A program made the position numbers and the translations under genes. Under the pieces are notes generated by a model. The model ran no database searches. It was not told where the DNA came from and saw only the letters and a program-made list of their open reading frames with translations. This document shows positions 8,421 to 16,787 of a stretch of DNA of 64,000 nt, in pieces (within the stretch, counting starts at the first letter, position 1; each line of letters begins with the position of its first letter). Origin of the DNA: Lactobacillus sp. CBA3606 (GTDB taxonomy: Bacteria > Bacillota > Bacilli > Lactobacillales > Lactobacillaceae); assembly GCF_002970935.1 (NCBI RefSeq), contig NZ_CP027194.1, positions 1,674,001-1,738,000 of the forward strand, in the 5' to 3' direction.

Positions 8421-9695
8421 ATGACAAATCATTCATTAGTCAAAGTTGCTGTCACGGCGCTCGTTGCTGGGTTATTAGGTGGCGGGATCGCTTACGGTGG
8501 CATTAGTTACTTCAGTAATAACAACGTTACGACGTCGGCAACTAGTGTACCGACAGGCTCCAACAAATCTGGTTCGACCGCGACCACGAACGTTAAAGTT
8601 AATGTGAGTTCCCAAGCCACCAAAGTCTTCAAGAATAATAAGGCTGCGGTTGTCTCCGTTATTAACTTACAAAAACAAAGTTCAGCTAGCAATAGTTGGA
8701 GTGGAATTTTGGGTGGTGACGACGGGTCATCATCTAGTAGTGATAGTTCCAGTTCTAGCTCGAATTCTTCCAGTAGTAAACTCGAAGAATATAGTGAGGG
8801 CTCTGGGTTAATTTATAAAAAGAGTGGCAATGTCGCTTATATCGTCACTAATAATCACGTGGTGAGTGGGTCAAATGCCGTTCGCGTGATTATGAGCGAT
8901 GGGACTAAGCTATCCGCAAAGCTGGTTGGGACTGATTCAGTGACCGACTTGGCTGTCTTGAAGATTAATGCTGATAAAGTCACTAAGACTGCAAGTTTCG
9001 GTAATTCCGATAATATCGAAGTTGGTGAAAATGCGTTAGCGATTGGGTCACCATTAGGGTCTAGTTATGCGACGACGCTAACTGAGGGAATTATTTCTGC
9101 GAAGAAGCGGACGGTCGCCACGACCAATACATCCGGACAGCAGACGGGTTACGCCGCTGTTATCCAGACGGATGCTGCGATTAACCCCGGTAATTCTGGT
9201 GGGCCGCTCTTTAACTTAGCAGGCCAAGTTATTGGGATTAATTCGATGAAGCTGTCTTCCGATAGTTCTGGGACGAGTGTTGAAGGGATGGGCTTTGCCA
9301 TTCCAAGTAACGAAGTCGTTAAGATTATCAATGAATTAGTTAAAAATGGTGAAGTTGTCCGGCCAGCATTAGGCGTGGCAACGTACAATGTATCAAGCAT
9401 TCAAGCGAGTGATCGTAAATCTGTCTTGAAGTTGCCAACTAATGTGACTAATGGGGTCGTTATTATGAAGACCTACACTGGGTCACCGGCGAAAACCGCC
9501 GGACTAACGAAGTATGATGTGATTACGAAGTTAGGCAATACCAAGGTGACTAGTCTGGCAACGTTACGGACGGCGTTATACGAACACAGTGTTAATGATA
9601 CGGTTGCCGTGACCTACTATCATGAAGGTAAGCTAAAAACGACCAACATGAAGTTAACGGAAACGACCAAAACGTTGAATAAACAAGCCAATTAA
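8421..9695 (+). CDS. htrA: serine protease HtrA (DegP-like), membrane anchored
   Basis: A 424-residue surface quality-control protease. An N-terminal membrane anchor (about 7-31) is followed by a Ser/Thr-rich linker, including an almost pure serine stretch (about 103-119). The trypsin-like domain has the catalytic triad H146 (TNNHVVSG), D176 (TDLAVL) and S259 (NPGNSGGPLF). One PDZ domain (about 310-410) follows. Only one PDZ is normal for Gram-positive HtrA. It degrades misfolded exported proteins and is induced by heat and envelope stress in relatives. It follows walJ, its usual location, and ends with a terminator. The start is discussed under the upstream hairpin. Confidence 0.96.
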   Translation: MTNHSLVKVAVTALVAGLLGGGIAYGGISYFSNNNVTTSATSVPTGSNKSGSTATTNVKVNVSSQATKVFKNNKAAVVSVINLQKQSSASNSWSGILGGDDGSSSSSDSSSSSSNSSSSKLEEYSEGSGLIYKKSGNVAYIVTNNHVVSGSNAVRVIMSDGTKLSAKLVGTDSVTDLAVLKINADKVTKTASFGNSDNIEVGENALAIGSPLGSSYATTLTEGIISAKKRTVATTNTSGQQTGYAAVIQTDAAINPGNSGGPLFNLAGQVIGINSMKLSSDSSGTSVEGMGFAIPSNEVVKIINELVKNGEVVRPALGVATYNVSSIQASDRKSVLKLPTNVTNGVVIMKTYTGSPAKTAGLTKYDVITKLGNTKVTSLATLRTALYEHSVNDTVAVTYYHEGKLKTTNMKLTETTKTLNKQAN

Positions 9696-9713
9696 TTGAA
9701 GTAGTTTTCATAA

Positions 9714-9752
9714 GCGTCCTGCGACGGTAATTGCGTTGCAGGGCGCTTTTTT
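9714..9752 (+). terminator. terminator of htrA
   Basis: Stem GCGTCCTGCGACG / CGTTGCAGGGCGC (one G-T and one mismatch) with a seven-base loop and TTTTTT. Confidence 0.88.
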
Positions 9753-9906
9753 GTGGATTTGCGCTGATTGATTGAAAAAGCGAACGAGCGAGTTTCAAAA
9801 CAGGGCGTTAGGTCTTAAGATTGGTCGTTTGAAGGTGGTAAAGCCGAACAAATTTGGCTTAAGCGCAGTGAACCATTTATAACTCGAATGGGTGGGGGTG
9901 CAAAAC

Positions 9907-10220
9907 GGTGGATAACTTCGGGGATAACTTTTACGGTTAGGGTGGATAATTTATTAACAGGCGTTAAATCGGCAATTTGGGCGGTTGAAAAGTTATCCAC
10001 AAGTAGAGCGCTGGGCTGTGGACTAAATTTAAAAAATATATTTTAAATTGCGGCGATTGTTGATATAATAGGTTTTGTAACCGGCGTCGGCGAACAAATG
10101 TTGCTGTGGAAAACTGTGGATAAGTCGGAGGCCCCTTGACAAAATGGGGTGAAATAAATGTTGTGGCAAACGTACGTTCAACACAATATATAGATAAATT
10201 AGTTATACCCCTGTGGATAA
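9907..10220. promoter_or_regulatory. DnaA-box cluster with AT-rich tract upstream of rlmH
   Basis: Three exact DnaA boxes (TTATCCACA or its complement) lie at 9993-10001 (reverse), 10115-10123 and 10212-10220. Near matches with one mismatch lie at 9907-9915, 9941-9949 and 10105-10113, and two-mismatch sites at 9919-9927 and 10017-10025. A strongly AT-rich tract (10025-10049) sits in the middle. This arrangement resembles an origin or a DnaA titration site. dnaA is not in the window. From memory, B. subtilis also has a DnaA-bound site upstream of its rlmH (yydA), which would make this conserved. Confidence 0.8.
10061..10069 (+). promoter_or_regulatory. extended -10 promoter of rlmH
   Basis: TG-N-TATAAT (TGATATAAT), with no good -35. 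It lies inside the DnaA-box cluster, so DnaA binding could regulate rlmH. The resulting leader would be about 175 bases. Confidence 0.5.
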
Positions 10221-10253
10221 CTTTGTTAATAACTTGTGTAAAGGTGGTTAATT

Positions 10254-10733
10254 ATGAACATCAAAATTATCTGTGTCGGTAAATTAAAAGAAAAATACTT
10301 CAAACAGGGCATTGCAGAATATGCCAAACGGATGAGTAAATTCGCTAAATTCCAAATCGTGGAGGTCTCGGATGAAAAGGCCCCTGAGTCATTAAGTAAC
10401 GCAGAGATGGAAAATGTGATGGCAAAAGAAGGCCAACGGATTTTAGACAAGATTAAAGATCGCGATTATGTGTACGCACTAGCCATTTTAGGTAAAGAGC
10501 GTTCCAGCGAAGAATTCGCGGCCGAAATCGATAAGTTAACGACGTATGGTCATAGCGACATTGATTTTGTAATCGGTGGTTCACTAGGCTTGGCACCGGA
10601 AGTTTTACAGCGGGCCAATACCCAGATCTCATTTGGCCGTTTTACATTGCCACATCAGTTAATGCGGTTAGTGTTGACAGAGCAGGTATATCGGGCATTT
10701 ATGATTAATATCGGTAGTCCGTATCATAAGTGA
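10254..10733 (+). CDS. rlmH: 23S rRNA (pseudouridine-1915 N3)-methyltransferase RlmH
   Basis: A complete 159-residue SPOUT methyltransferase that methylates pseudouridine 1915 of 23S rRNA on the assembled 70S ribosome. Signature parts: start [14 protein letters not shown], the knot region [15 protein letters not shown], and the C-terminal [34 protein letters not shown]. Length and ends are exactly those of the family. The ATG follows AAAGGTGG. The gene stands alone after the DnaA-box cluster; downstream there is about 1 kb without a convincing gene. Confidence 0.97.
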   Translation: MNIKIICVGKLKEKYFKQGIAEYAKRMSKFAKFQIVEVSDEKAPESLSNAEMENVMAKEGQRILDKIKDRDYVYALAILGKERSSEEFAAEIDKLTTYGHSDIDFVIGGSLGLAPEVLQRANTQISFGRFTLPHQLMRLVLTEQVYRAFMINIGSPYHK

Positions 10734-10933
10734 TAGGGTAATATGCGGTATTTTTTGTTTTAGTGGGAATTGGTCGTGCTGGTGTTTTCGGAGAACGAAG
10801 TTGTGACTAGTTGCGATGCAGTCGGTTGGTTTTAAGATGAGCCATTTTTGACTGACAACTTAAAAGTAAGTTAATGTAAATCAAGGTTTTCAATAATTGA
10901 GAATGTTGCTATATCAAGGATGACGGACGCCAA

Positions 10934-10961
10934 GTATTCCCCACGCATGTGGGGGTTAATT
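10934..10961 (+). repeat. orphan CRISPR repeat
   Basis: The first 23 bases (10934-10956) are identical to the repeat of the array 19 kb away, including the palindrome CCCCACGCATGTGGGG. The last five bases (TTAAT against GATCC) differ. No second repeat is seen within 200 bp, and the altered 3' end would change the crRNA 5' handle. It is in the same orientation as the array. Confidence 0.85.
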
Positions 10962-11068
10962 TCAAGAATTATAAGTGGCATCCTAAACTGGGGTTTACAG
11001 TCATTTCTTAAGTTTAGCGTACTAGTCTAGATAACTGTTGTAAGTCTTTTTTTACTGTTATCCGTAAT

Positions 11069-11161
11069 ATGAAAAATGTTATTATTGTGTTTATGACAAC
11101 TAGCCTAATAGTTTTAATAGTCCTGATGACTTATACGCTGAAACAGCAAGTGTCATTCTAA
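11069..11161 (+). CDS. possible 30-residue hydrophobic peptide
   Basis: ATG to TAA encodes a peptide with one strongly hydrophobic segment (VIIVFMTTSLIVLIVLM) and a polar tail (TLKQQVSF), the look of a small membrane toxin or simply chance. There is no Shine-Dalgarno at the right distance. It lies about 110 bp downstream of the orphan CRISPR repeat. Not recognised as a known family. Confidence 0.2.
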   Translation: MKNVIIVFMTTSLIVLIVLMTYTLKQQVSF

Positions 11162-11430
11162 GCCTGTTAATTATTCGATAATTCTTTTATGATATTAGTA
11201 ATGACACCGTTTTGACTTGGTTATATGTCATGCCCCACTGACTATTTTGATGTTTGCAAGGAGTGGGGCCACTGAAGTCTAGATAACTTACTACAATGAG
11301 CATCGCATACAAATGAAACTAGGGTCGCTGATAGAATATCGACAATCTGCCACCTAGAAAAGACAAGCACTATTCACTTTAACTTTTGGGATACACGCTA
11401 TATATATCAAGGTGATGTGTCTTTTTTTAC

Positions 11431-11470
11431 AAAAATAGTGTTGATGGAGAAATCCATCAACACTATTTTT
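11431..11470. terminator. perfect 17-bp hairpin, probable bidirectional terminator
   Basis: AAAAATAGTGTTGATGG and its exact complement are separated by six bases; the arms begin and end with five A and five T, so either strand would give a stem with a U-tract. No gene on the plus strand upstream explains it, so it may be left from a lost gene or serve the minus-strand GH78 operon about 300 bp away. Confidence 0.6.
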
Positions 11471-11765
11471 GAGAATGGTCAGATAATCAGTAATTGGCAA
11501 CAAAATAGCAAAGTTCTGAAGTTTCAGCTACAAGTGCTTTTTAATACGATTGAAACGGATCAGCTCGCAAGTAAGACTCACAATTTGATTGATGATGGTA
11601 ATGAGCTTTGGTAGTGGCTAGAATATGAGTAATTGTCGAATAAAAAATTGATAGGTTATCAACTATAGTCAACATTAATAGGAATAGCATTAGTTGATTG
11701 GCTAATGTTGTTCTTATTATTAATGCTTTGTCATACAGAAATGGTACTCATATCGTTTGTCTTTC

Positions 11766-13319
11766 TTAGAGTTGATATTTTTTAATCAGATAAGCAGGTG
11801 TACAAGCCCAAGCATGACAATAACTATTAATTAGTGGATTGCCATAGGGAGAGTAATTACTGTCTTCTGGTTTGTAGGCCTCCCAGAATGTATCAGCGTG
11901 TTGTGCTATCATACCGCCCCAGTATGTCTTAAGTAATCGGCGTCCTTCAGTTCGTAATCCCGATTCTAAAAGAGCGGTAACGATGAAATGATACATATAA
12001 GGGGTTGCAATACCAGTAACTGGGAAGTAAGACCGGTATGCCTTCTGCATTAACTTGGTTGTTTGTTTAGACGGTAATACTTTTGCTAAGGCCATCCAAA
12101 CCTGACTATAAAGATTAAATTCATGTTTGGGACCGCTTGTGAATAAGCCTTGATCGGCATCAAATAAAGTTGTTTGTGCGTATCGTGTTGTCCGTTCTAA
12201 GCTGGCTTGATAAATTGTGGAAGTTGGTAATTTTAAAGATGTTGTTAGGACTAAAAAGTCACGTAAAACGCTGATTAAAACTCCTTGAGCGGCGGTTGTT
12301 TTATCATAAATATCGCCCCAATCAATGAAGGCTGGCCAGGACTCCGGCAATTGTAACTTGCCATTGTGATCCACGTAAGTTAATGCTAAGTCGAGTTGCC
12401 GTTGGGCAATTGGGTAAAGTGTTAAACCAGTTGCTCGATCGTGAGTTTGGTCAACGTAGTCTTTTAAACAGCTGATAAAAAACAAGCTGTAATCAAAGAG
12501 AAATGTATCATCTGGGGCAGGTCTACCATGTGTGAAAATATTAGCACTAATTAATCCTCGAGTAGTTGGCATACCGGCAAATAAATATAAGCAGCGTTTA
12601 ACTAAATCAGGATGATTAAAAGTTGCATAATTAGCCAACGCCTGCAAATGTAAATCTCCCAACCAAAGGCGTTGATCACGTTTAGGACCATCCTCAAACA
12701 CATTTTGCATGCACTCTGCCAAGGTTTTGGTACTGACCCGTTCGATTTCTCGAAGTTCGGGGTCTTTAGAGGTTGGTCTGGGTAAGTTTTCTTCGTCAAC
12801 GGCACTAGTAGCAGTAACGATTGGATTGGTCAGCAATACTTGCCATTTTGGCGACGTATCAATGACGGTAATTTTGACATATCGGAAACTGTAACGACGC
12901 GGCAATCTTAGGCTAGTGGGTAAGCTATCAATATGGAAAACTTCTTCGGCAATCCAGGATCGTGATAACCAGCCAGTGTAATTAGCTGAATCTAAGGCTA
13001 GCTCAGCCGGGACTTCGGCAAATTGGAATTTCAGCGTCAGAGGCGCATCCATATGAGCTCCGTGAGCAGAGAGGTCGAGAGCTAAATGACCGACATAATG
13101 ATCACCAAAATCCAAAATACGACAGTCATCTCGGTGTAAGGGTAACTGTATCAGTTTATTGGGCAGTGGAACTAATTGTTTTTGCGTGTTTAAGGTATAC
13201 CAACGCTTGACTGACTGCTGATGAACAATTAAAGTCGGCTCATTGGCGTCAGCTTGTGCTAAAAATTTTTGATTGTAATCAAATTTAATATTTGGATTGA
13301 GTTGAAATTTAAAAGCCAT
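11766..13319 (-). CDS. alpha-L-rhamnosidase-like glycosidase (GH78-type)
   Basis: A 517-residue cytoplasmic protein; the ATG at 13319 follows AGGAGTGATCTGT, whereas the longer frame reaches into the MFS gene and lacks a ribosome-binding site. An N-terminal beta-sandwich region (about 1-190) is followed by an (alpha/alpha)6 barrel. The barrel opens with EDGPKRDQRLWLGDL, the GH78 hallmark around the catalytic acid, then LPESWPAFIDWGD and near the end INSYCHAWACTPAYL. GH78 enzymes remove terminal L-rhamnose from plant glycosides and pectin fragments. It is shorter than many GH78 proteins, which have extra beta-domains. No signal peptide, so the substrate must be imported, likely by the adjacent MFS protein. 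Last gene of the GH43-GH3-MFS-GH78 operon. Confidence 0.75.
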   Translation of the reverse strand: MAFKFQLNPNIKFDYNQKFLAQADANEPTLIVHQQSVKRWYTLNTQKQLVPLPNKLIQLPLHRDDCRILDFGDHYVGHLALDLSAHGAHMDAPLTLKFQFAEVPAELALDSANYTGWLSRSWIAEEVFHIDSLPTSLRLPRRYSFRYVKITVIDTSPKWQVLLTNPIVTATSAVDEENLPRPTSKDPELREIERVSTKTLAECMQNVFEDGPKRDQRLWLGDLHLQALANYATFNHPDLVKRCLYLFAGMPTTRGLISANIFTHGRPAPDDTFLFDYSLFFISCLKDYVDQTHDRATGLTLYPIAQRQLDLALTYVDHNGKLQLPESWPAFIDWGDIYDKTTAAQGVLISVLRDFLVLTTSLKLPTSTIYQASLERTTRYAQTTLFDADQGLFTSGPKHEFNLYSQVWMALAKVLPSKQTTKLMQKAYRSYFPVTGIATPYMYHFIVTALLESGLRTEGRRLLKTYWGGMIAQHADTFWEAYKPEDSNYSPYGNPLINSYCHAWACTPAYLIKKYQL

Positions 13320-13324
13320 ACAGA

Positions 13325-14530
13325 TCACTCCTGTGAGGTTGTTGATTGTGAGTTTTGTTGTTTGTGACCGAGAAAATGGCCTGAAATCATGACGATAACT
13401 AGGATAATTAAAATAATGGCACAAACTGTTAGAATCATATCTGGATTATTATTACCAATCCTACTCCCGATTAGACTCATAAAATATGGGGCAACAAAGA
13501 TTCCAATATTAACCACAATGAGTTCAATTGAGGAAGCCGCATTGTTAAGCGCTTTAGGCGTAATCTCTGAGACACGGAGAAAGATGGATGTCGAGCAGCA
13601 TGTGAAGAAAGCTGCTGCAAAGACAACACCAAATGTAGAAACGAGCAAGCTATTGGAAGTTGCGGTGACTAATAATAATAAGGCCATCATAAACATTGCT
13701 AAAGGCAGTAGGGCATTCTTTAACCATTTATGGATTAAGCCGAAGAATATGCCAATGATCATTCCAATTGGTGCCGTTAAACTTAAGATGTAGGTAGCTT
13801 GTGAAGCATTCCCGTACCCCTTGCTAGTGACGAGTAAACCAAATTTTTGGTTGAATGTCATCCAAACCATGAATAAGAAAAACATGACGATTGCTAAGTA
13901 ATAGACACGATGATCCATTGCTGAAAAGTTAGTTTTTTCTTTCTTTCCTTTGGCTGCAGGTTGAATATCCATTTCAGGTAGGATGAAATAAACAAGGATT
14001 AAAATCGCTAATAAGACAAAATAGGTTAAGAAACTATAGTGCCAGCTAAATTGTAATAAAACGCCAACCAAGCCTGTCAGAATCCAAGAAGCGAAATTGG
14101 AAACGGTACCAATTAAACCGTACATTGAGGAACGCTCATCACCATCATAAAAGTACGCAACAATACTATATGATAGCGGGTTCAACAATCCAATGCCTAG
14201 GCCAAAGATGAATCGAAAGGCTAAGATAAGATAAATATTGGGTACAAATGCCGGGGCAATCCCAGCTAAAAATGAAATTGCGAGTCCAATTAAGACAGTC
14301 TTCTTATAACCTATTTTATTAGTAACAAATGGACTAATCATTACGGCCAACATAATTGCTAAACTAGGTAGTGACGAAATTGATTCGACAATTGCTTGTG
14401 GGGCATTGGGAAAAGACCTTACCATTAAAGGAATGGCACCTGAAACAACCCCAGAAACGGTGGAATCAATTGAAATTGATAGAATTGAAGCTTTAAACCA
14501 AAAGCTGTGTTTATTTTGAGTGGTTTGCAT
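13325..14530 (-). CDS. MFS transporter for glycosides (putative)
   Basis: A 401-residue protein with about 12 membrane helices. The loop between helices 2 and 3 has NKIGYKKTVLIG, a divergent MFS motif, and FRFIFGLGIGLLNPLSYS is a typical helix 4-5 feature. It overlaps the GH3 gene by 20 bp and is followed by GH78, so it probably imports the glycoside or oligosaccharide that GH43, GH3 and GH78 degrade. The start follows AAGGAGAC. The substrate is not deducible. It is not a GPH-type (sodium/melibiose) carrier by sequence. Confidence 0.82.
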   Translation of the reverse strand: MQTTQNKHSFWFKASILSISIDSTVSGVVSGAIPLMVRSFPNAPQAIVESISSLPSLAIMLAVMISPFVTNKIGYKKTVLIGLAISFLAGIAPAFVPNIYLILAFRFIFGLGIGLLNPLSYSIVAYFYDGDERSSMYGLIGTVSNFASWILTGLVGVLLQFSWHYSFLTYFVLLAILILVYFILPEMDIQPAAKGKKEKTNFSAMDHRVYYLAIVMFFLFMVWMTFNQKFGLLVTSKGYGNASQATYILSLTAPIGMIIGIFFGLIHKWLKNALLPLAMFMMALLLLVTATSNSLLVSTFGVVFAAAFFTCCSTSIFLRVSEITPKALNNAASSIELIVVNIGIFVAPYFMSLIGSRIGNNNPDMILTVCAIILIILVIVMISGHFLGHKQQNSQSTTSQE

Positions 14531-16787
14531 TGATTAAGTCTCCTTTTTGATTGATGATGCTAATCATCGTGTTAATGTTTTGAGTATCTAACGTAGCATC
14601 AACGCGCTTTAAAGTGTTAAAGGTCATTAAGGCACCCATTGAGCGGGCTTTTAAGGGATCATCGTCCTTAGTCATTTCTAAGAATTCGGCCGATTTAGGA
14701 TGCTTTTTAAATAAGGATTGTAGCGTTTTTGCCATTCCTGGTTGATGCAACATATCGCCAAGATTGCTGTCGGCGGTCACCGGGACTGGTATTTGAGCGA
14801 TAGTCATTTCAGCATTGAGCTGAGGATCATCGCTGGCATTGCCGACGAATAGATGATAATGACCGGCATTGAGAACCCATTGGTGGATTGTTGAATCAAA
14901 TGTTTGAAAGACTCGTTGGTCTAATTTGATAACTACCGATTTAGTTTGATTTGGAGCCAACTTAATTTTTGAAAATCCTGCTAATTGTAGCGGTTCCGGT
15001 CCACTGATCGAATCGGTATAACAGGTATAAACTTCAGCGGTTGCTTGGCCGGCTAAATGACCGGTGTTGGTTAAGTCAAAGGTAACTTGCGTCTGTGTCG
15101 AGTCAATGAGTGTATCTGTTGAATGATAAGCAAAGGTCGTGTATGATAGTCCAAATCCGAACGGAAATGCGACTGATTTATGAGTGGCAGCATAGTACTT
15201 GTATCCGATGAAGCGACCTTCACCGTAATTGACCGTGTGCTGATTTCCTGGAAAATTCAAATAACTGGGATTATCACTAAGATGTTGTGGAAAAGTCTCG
15301 GCTAATTTACCTGAGGGATTAACTTTGCCAAACAGAATATTGGCAATTGCACTGGCCCCGGCCTCGCCACCAAGATAGCTTTCCAAGATACCAGCAACTG
15401 AGTCTTTCCAAGGCATAGTTATGACAGAACCGTTGGCAAGAACGACGACTACAGGTTTGCCAGTAGCTGTTAATGCTTGAATCAGGTGATTTTGGTTTGC
15501 TGGTAGCTCTAGGTTATCACGATCATAACCTTCTGATTCGATTAGATCTGGTAATCCAGCAAAGACAACAATCATGTCTTGGTTTTCACTTGCAATGACA
15601 GCTTGATGAATTAAGTCAGTTTGGTTCTGATTGTCAATTTGGTAACCTTGAGCAAAAGTGAGGTTAGTCGTAAATTGTTTGAGTTCAGTTAGAGGCTGTT
15701 CTAAATGATAGGGATTCACATGAGAACTACCACCACCTTGAAAATGAGGATGGATTGCCATATCACCGACGACTAATAAATGTTGTTGGGATGTTAATGG
15801 TAGGGTCTGATCACTATTCTTAAGCAAAATCATACTTTCCTCAGCAACTTTACGAGCAAAATTATGATGTTCCTCACGATTATATTTTTGGCGATGCTGT
15901 CGTTCATTTGCAGCATCTAGTGCGAAAACAATATTGTGTTTAATAGCTCGATTTAAATCCGTTGTAGTGAGCTTTTTAGTTTCAAGGAGCTCTTGAATTT
16001 GTGCCGTGATACGTTCCTGATTTTCACCAGGCATTTGTAGGGTTAAACCATGTTTGAGACCTTGTGCAAGATTATGAGCAGCGAAACAGTCTGTAACGAT
16101 GACACCGTCGAAGCCCCAATCTTTTCGTAACACATCCAATAGTTGTGGGTTGCTGGCGCAATAGTCACTATTGACCTGGTTGTAGGCTGTCATAATCATT
16201 TTAGGCTGACCAATTTTAACTGGTTTTTCGAAAGCGCGCAAATAAAGTTCATGAAGTGTTTGTTCATCTACCTGAACGTTAATGTTCATGCGCCGGGTTT
16301 CTTGATTGTTAAGCGCGAAATGTTTTAGACAAGCACCAATGCCTGTTGCTTGAATTCCTTGAATGAAGCGGGTTGCCAGTTCACTCGTTAAATAGGGATC
16401 TTCAGAATAATATTCAAAATTACGACCACCAAGTGGGCTACGTTTTAGATTGATGGCTGGCGCTAGCATCGTGTCGACATCTTCTTGTAAAGCCTCTTTA
16501 CCAATATGCTGGCCAATTTGGGCAATTAAATCAGGATCCCAGGAGCTAGCGTAGGTACTGGGCGATGGATAGGCAGTACTTGGTTTGGTATTGTAAATAT
16601 CTTCGTCAAAGTAGTCTTTTAAGCGCCGAATTCCAGCCGGACCATCTGCCAACAAAAATTTACTTAAATGATGATCCAAGTGGTTAATAGCAGTGGTTTC
16701 CCAGATAACCTGGGATAATAACTGTGCTTTTTCAGTGACAGTTAATTTGCCAATAATTTCATCAGCCAATTGTGAAGTAGTTGTCAT
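14511..16787 (-). CDS. glycoside hydrolase family 3 (beta-glucosidase/beta-xylosidase type)
   Basis: A 758-residue GH3 enzyme. The (beta/alpha)8 domain has KFLLADGPAGIR, LAPAINLKRSPLGGRNFEYYSEDP, CLKHFALNNQETRR and the nucleophile D233 in VTDCFAAHN. The alpha/beta sandwich (about 320-520) has LVVGDMAIHPHFQGGGSSHVNP and VVVFAGLPDLIESEGYDRDNLELP. A fibronectin III-like domain follows (about 560-670). No signal peptide, so it acts in the cytoplasm on imported glycosides. It overlaps GH43 by 4 bp and the MFS gene by 20 bp. The specific sugar (glucose, xylose or arabinose) cannot be told from sequence alone. Confidence 0.9.
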   Translation of the reverse strand: MTTTSQLADEIIGKLTVTEKAQLLSQVIWETTAINHLDHHLSKFLLADGPAGIRRLKDYFDEDIYNTKPSTAYPSPSTYASSWDPDLIAQIGQHIGKEALQEDVDTMLAPAINLKRSPLGGRNFEYYSEDPYLTSELATRFIQGIQATGIGACLKHFALNNQETRRMNINVQVDEQTLHELYLRAFEKPVKIGQPKMIMTAYNQVNSDYCASNPQLLDVLRKDWGFDGVIVTDCFAAHNLAQGLKHGLTLQMPGENQERITAQIQELLETKKLTTTDLNRAIKHNIVFALDAANERQHRQKYNREEHHNFARKVAEESMILLKNSDQTLPLTSQQHLLVVGDMAIHPHFQGGGSSHVNPYHLEQPLTELKQFTTNLTFAQGYQIDNQNQTDLIHQAVIASENQDMIVVFAGLPDLIESEGYDRDNLELPANQNHLIQALTATGKPVVVVLANGSVITMPWKDSVAGILESYLGGEAGASAIANILFGKVNPSGKLAETFPQHLSDNPSYLNFPGNQHTVNYGEGRFIGYKYYAATHKSVAFPFGFGLSYTTFAYHSTDTLIDSTQTQVTFDLTNTGHLAGQATAEVYTCYTDSISGPEPLQLAGFSKIKLAPNQTKSVVIKLDQRVFQTFDSTIHQWVLNAGHYHLFVGNASDDPQLNAEMTIAQIPVPVTADSNLGDMLHQPGMAKTLQSLFKKHPKSAEFLEMTKDDDPLKARSMGALMTFNTLKRVDATLDTQNINTMISIINQKGDLINANHSK

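Larger units (their letters stand above)
10734..11765. other. 1-kb stretch without a convincing gene
   Basis: Low-complexity, AT-rich and probably decayed DNA. It contains an orphan CRISPR repeat (10934), a possible 30-codon hydrophobic peptide (11069), a long perfect hairpin (11431) and a 13-bp direct repeat AGTCTAGATAACT at 11024-11036 and 11276-11288. Inside the interval between the direct repeats is GCCCCACT...AGTGGGGC (11232-11269). The direct repeats could be the scar of a lost mobile element, but I see no transposase. A 65-codon frame at 11417 has no ribosome-binding site and runs through the hairpin; I do not call it. Confidence 0.5.

Noticed and set aside
11417-11614. 65-codon frame starting with GTG
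   Set aside because: It crosses the perfect 17-bp hairpin at 11431-11470 and has no Shine-Dalgarno or recognisable motif.
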